Part shown: positions 6,138-6,824 of the stretch, piece by piece | How the letters are laid out: each line of letters opens with the position of its first letter | How positions within the stretch are numbered: position 1 is the stretch's first letter | DNA from: an uncultured Prevotella sp. | GTDB taxonomy: Bacteria > Bacteroidota > Bacteroidia > Bacteroidales > Bacteroidaceae | NCBI GenBank assembly: GCA_938018155.1 | Contig: CALIIG010000133.1 | Coordinates: 1 to 6,824, forward strand | Length of the DNA: 6,824 nucleotides | Reading direction: 5' to 3' | Translations under genes and position numbers: made by a program | The notes under the pieces: generated by a model | The model's input: only the letters and a program-made list of their open reading frames with translations | The model's database searches: none | What the model was told of the DNA's origin: nothing

Positions 6138-6527
6138 TTATACACGACGACGTTTAGGTGGACGACATCCGTTATGTGGAAGCGGTGTAACGTCAATAAT
6201 TTCCATAACCTCAATTCCTGCACCATGAACTGCACGAATAGCACTCTCACGGCCGTTGCCAGGACCTTTCACATAAGCCTTAACTTTACGAAGGCCAAGA
6301 CCGAAAGCTACTTTTGCACAATCTTCTGCGGCCATCTGTGCTGCATAAGGAGTATTCTTCTTCGAACCACGGAAACCCATCTTGCCTGCTGATGACCAAG
6401 AAATAACCTGACCTTCATTATTTGCAAGTGATACAATAATATTGTTGAAACTGCTGTGGACATGAAGCTGCCCGACAGCGTCAACCCTTACATTCCTTTT
6501 CTTAGATGTTGCTTTTGTTTTTGCCAT
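6138..6527 (-). CDS. rpsK: 30S ribosomal protein S11
   Basis: A 129-aa protein of the 30S platform that contacts 16S rRNA near the Shine-Dalgarno cleft at the E site. Diagnostic segments are [16 protein letters not shown] (19-34), the [20 protein letters not shown] block (45-64), [15 protein letters not shown] (86-100), and the invariant C-terminus [17 protein letters not shown]. Length is standard. The ATG at 6527 gives [12 protein letters not shown], with the short basic extension common in the family. It follows rpsM by 18 bp and precedes rpsD by 38 bp in the alpha-operon order. The longest spacer upstream of rpsD is A/T rich and has no convincing promoter. Confidence 0.98.
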   Translation of the reverse strand: MAKTKATSKKRNVRVDAVGQLHVHSSFNNIIVSLANNEGQVISWSSAGKMGFRGSKKNTPYAAQMAAEDCAKVAFGLGLRKVKAYVKGPGNGRESAIRAVHGAGIEVMEIIDVTPLPHNGCRPPKRRRV

Positions 6528-6545
6528 AATTAAGTTTCTCCCTGA

Positions 6546-6824
6546 TTACTTAGTAGCCTTCTTCTTATTAGCAACAGTCTTCTTCTTTCCTTTTCGGGTG
6601 CGAGCATTATTCTTAGTGCTCTGGCCGCGAACAGGGAGACCATTACGATGACGAACTCCACGATAGCAACCTATATCCATAAGGCGCTTAATATTCAACT
6701 GAATCTCCGAACGAAGATCACCTTCTACTTTAAATTCAGCACCGATAATTTCACGGATTTTAGCTGCCTGATCATCAGTCCATTCATTGACCTTTAGGTC
6801 GCGACTTACACCAGCCTTATCCAA
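6546..6824 (-). CDS. rpsM: 30S ribosomal protein S13, missing its N-terminus at the window edge
   Basis: The last 92 codons of S13, a protein of the 30S head that contacts the P-site tRNA and bridges to the 50S subunit. The window starts inside the gene: the codon at 6824-6822 is an internal Leu (TTG) in LDKAGV, not a start, and roughly 30-35 residues lie outside. Visible hallmarks are the helix-two-turn-helix region with [13 protein letters not shown], then [22 protein letters not shown] and [10 protein letters not shown], and a very basic C-terminal tail ending KKKATK that reaches toward the P site. The GLPVRGQ motif is intact. It is followed by rpsK after 18 bp. Confidence 0.97.
   Translation of the reverse strand: MDKAGVSRDLKVNEWTDDQAAKIREIIGAEFKVEGDLRSEIQLNIKRLMDIGCYRGVRHRNGLPVRGQSTKNNARTRKGKKKTVANKKKATK

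Noticed and set aside
6546..6824. Reading the TTG at 6824 as the start of a short S13
   Set aside because: The protein matches S13 from an internal Leu onward; the gene is cut by the window edge rather than shortened.

Overview
The window looks like chromosomal DNA from a member of the Bacteroidales, most likely Prevotella or a close relative. The evidence is the alpha subunit of 330 aa, an L17 with a long Ala/Glu/Lys-rich tail, A/T-rich leaders without clear Shine-Dalgarno sequences, TAnnTTTG-type -7 boxes, and secreted proteins resembling carbohydrate-active enzymes. The genus assignment is inference from protein style; no search was run.

Right part (3862-6824, minus strand): the 3' half of the large ribosomal protein cluster in the conserved order rpsM (cut by the window edge) - rpsK - rpsD - rpoA - rplQ. 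Spacers are 18, 38, 12 and 64 bp. The cluster ends in a perfect 18-bp stem terminator at 3862-3899. These genes supply the 30S head and body proteins S13, S11 and S4, the RNA polymerase alpha subunit and 50S protein L17, and look ordinary and intact.

Middle (2659-3861): about 1.2 kb with no confidently recognisable gene, although it abuts a housekeeping operon. It holds imperfect direct-repeat copies about 585 bp apart, several palindromes and inverted repeats, a G+C-rich island with a doubtful basic 110-aa ORF, a doubtful small Gly/Asp-tailed ORF, and an open stretch without a start codon that may be a gene relic. It reads as an accessory insertion or decay zone and is the least explained part of the window.

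Left part (1-2658, minus strand): two co-oriented genes 43 bp apart, probably one transcription unit. The first encodes an 824-aa secreted protein with an N-terminal beta-rich region, an alpha/alpha-toroid-like middle and a small beta-rich C-terminal domain that might be a type IX secretion signal. The second, running off the window, starts with a signal peptide followed by what looks like the beginning of a PA14 domain. Together they suggest polysaccharide binding or degradation at the cell surface, but no enzyme family could be assigned. No tRNA, rRNA, CRISPR array or intact transposase was found.
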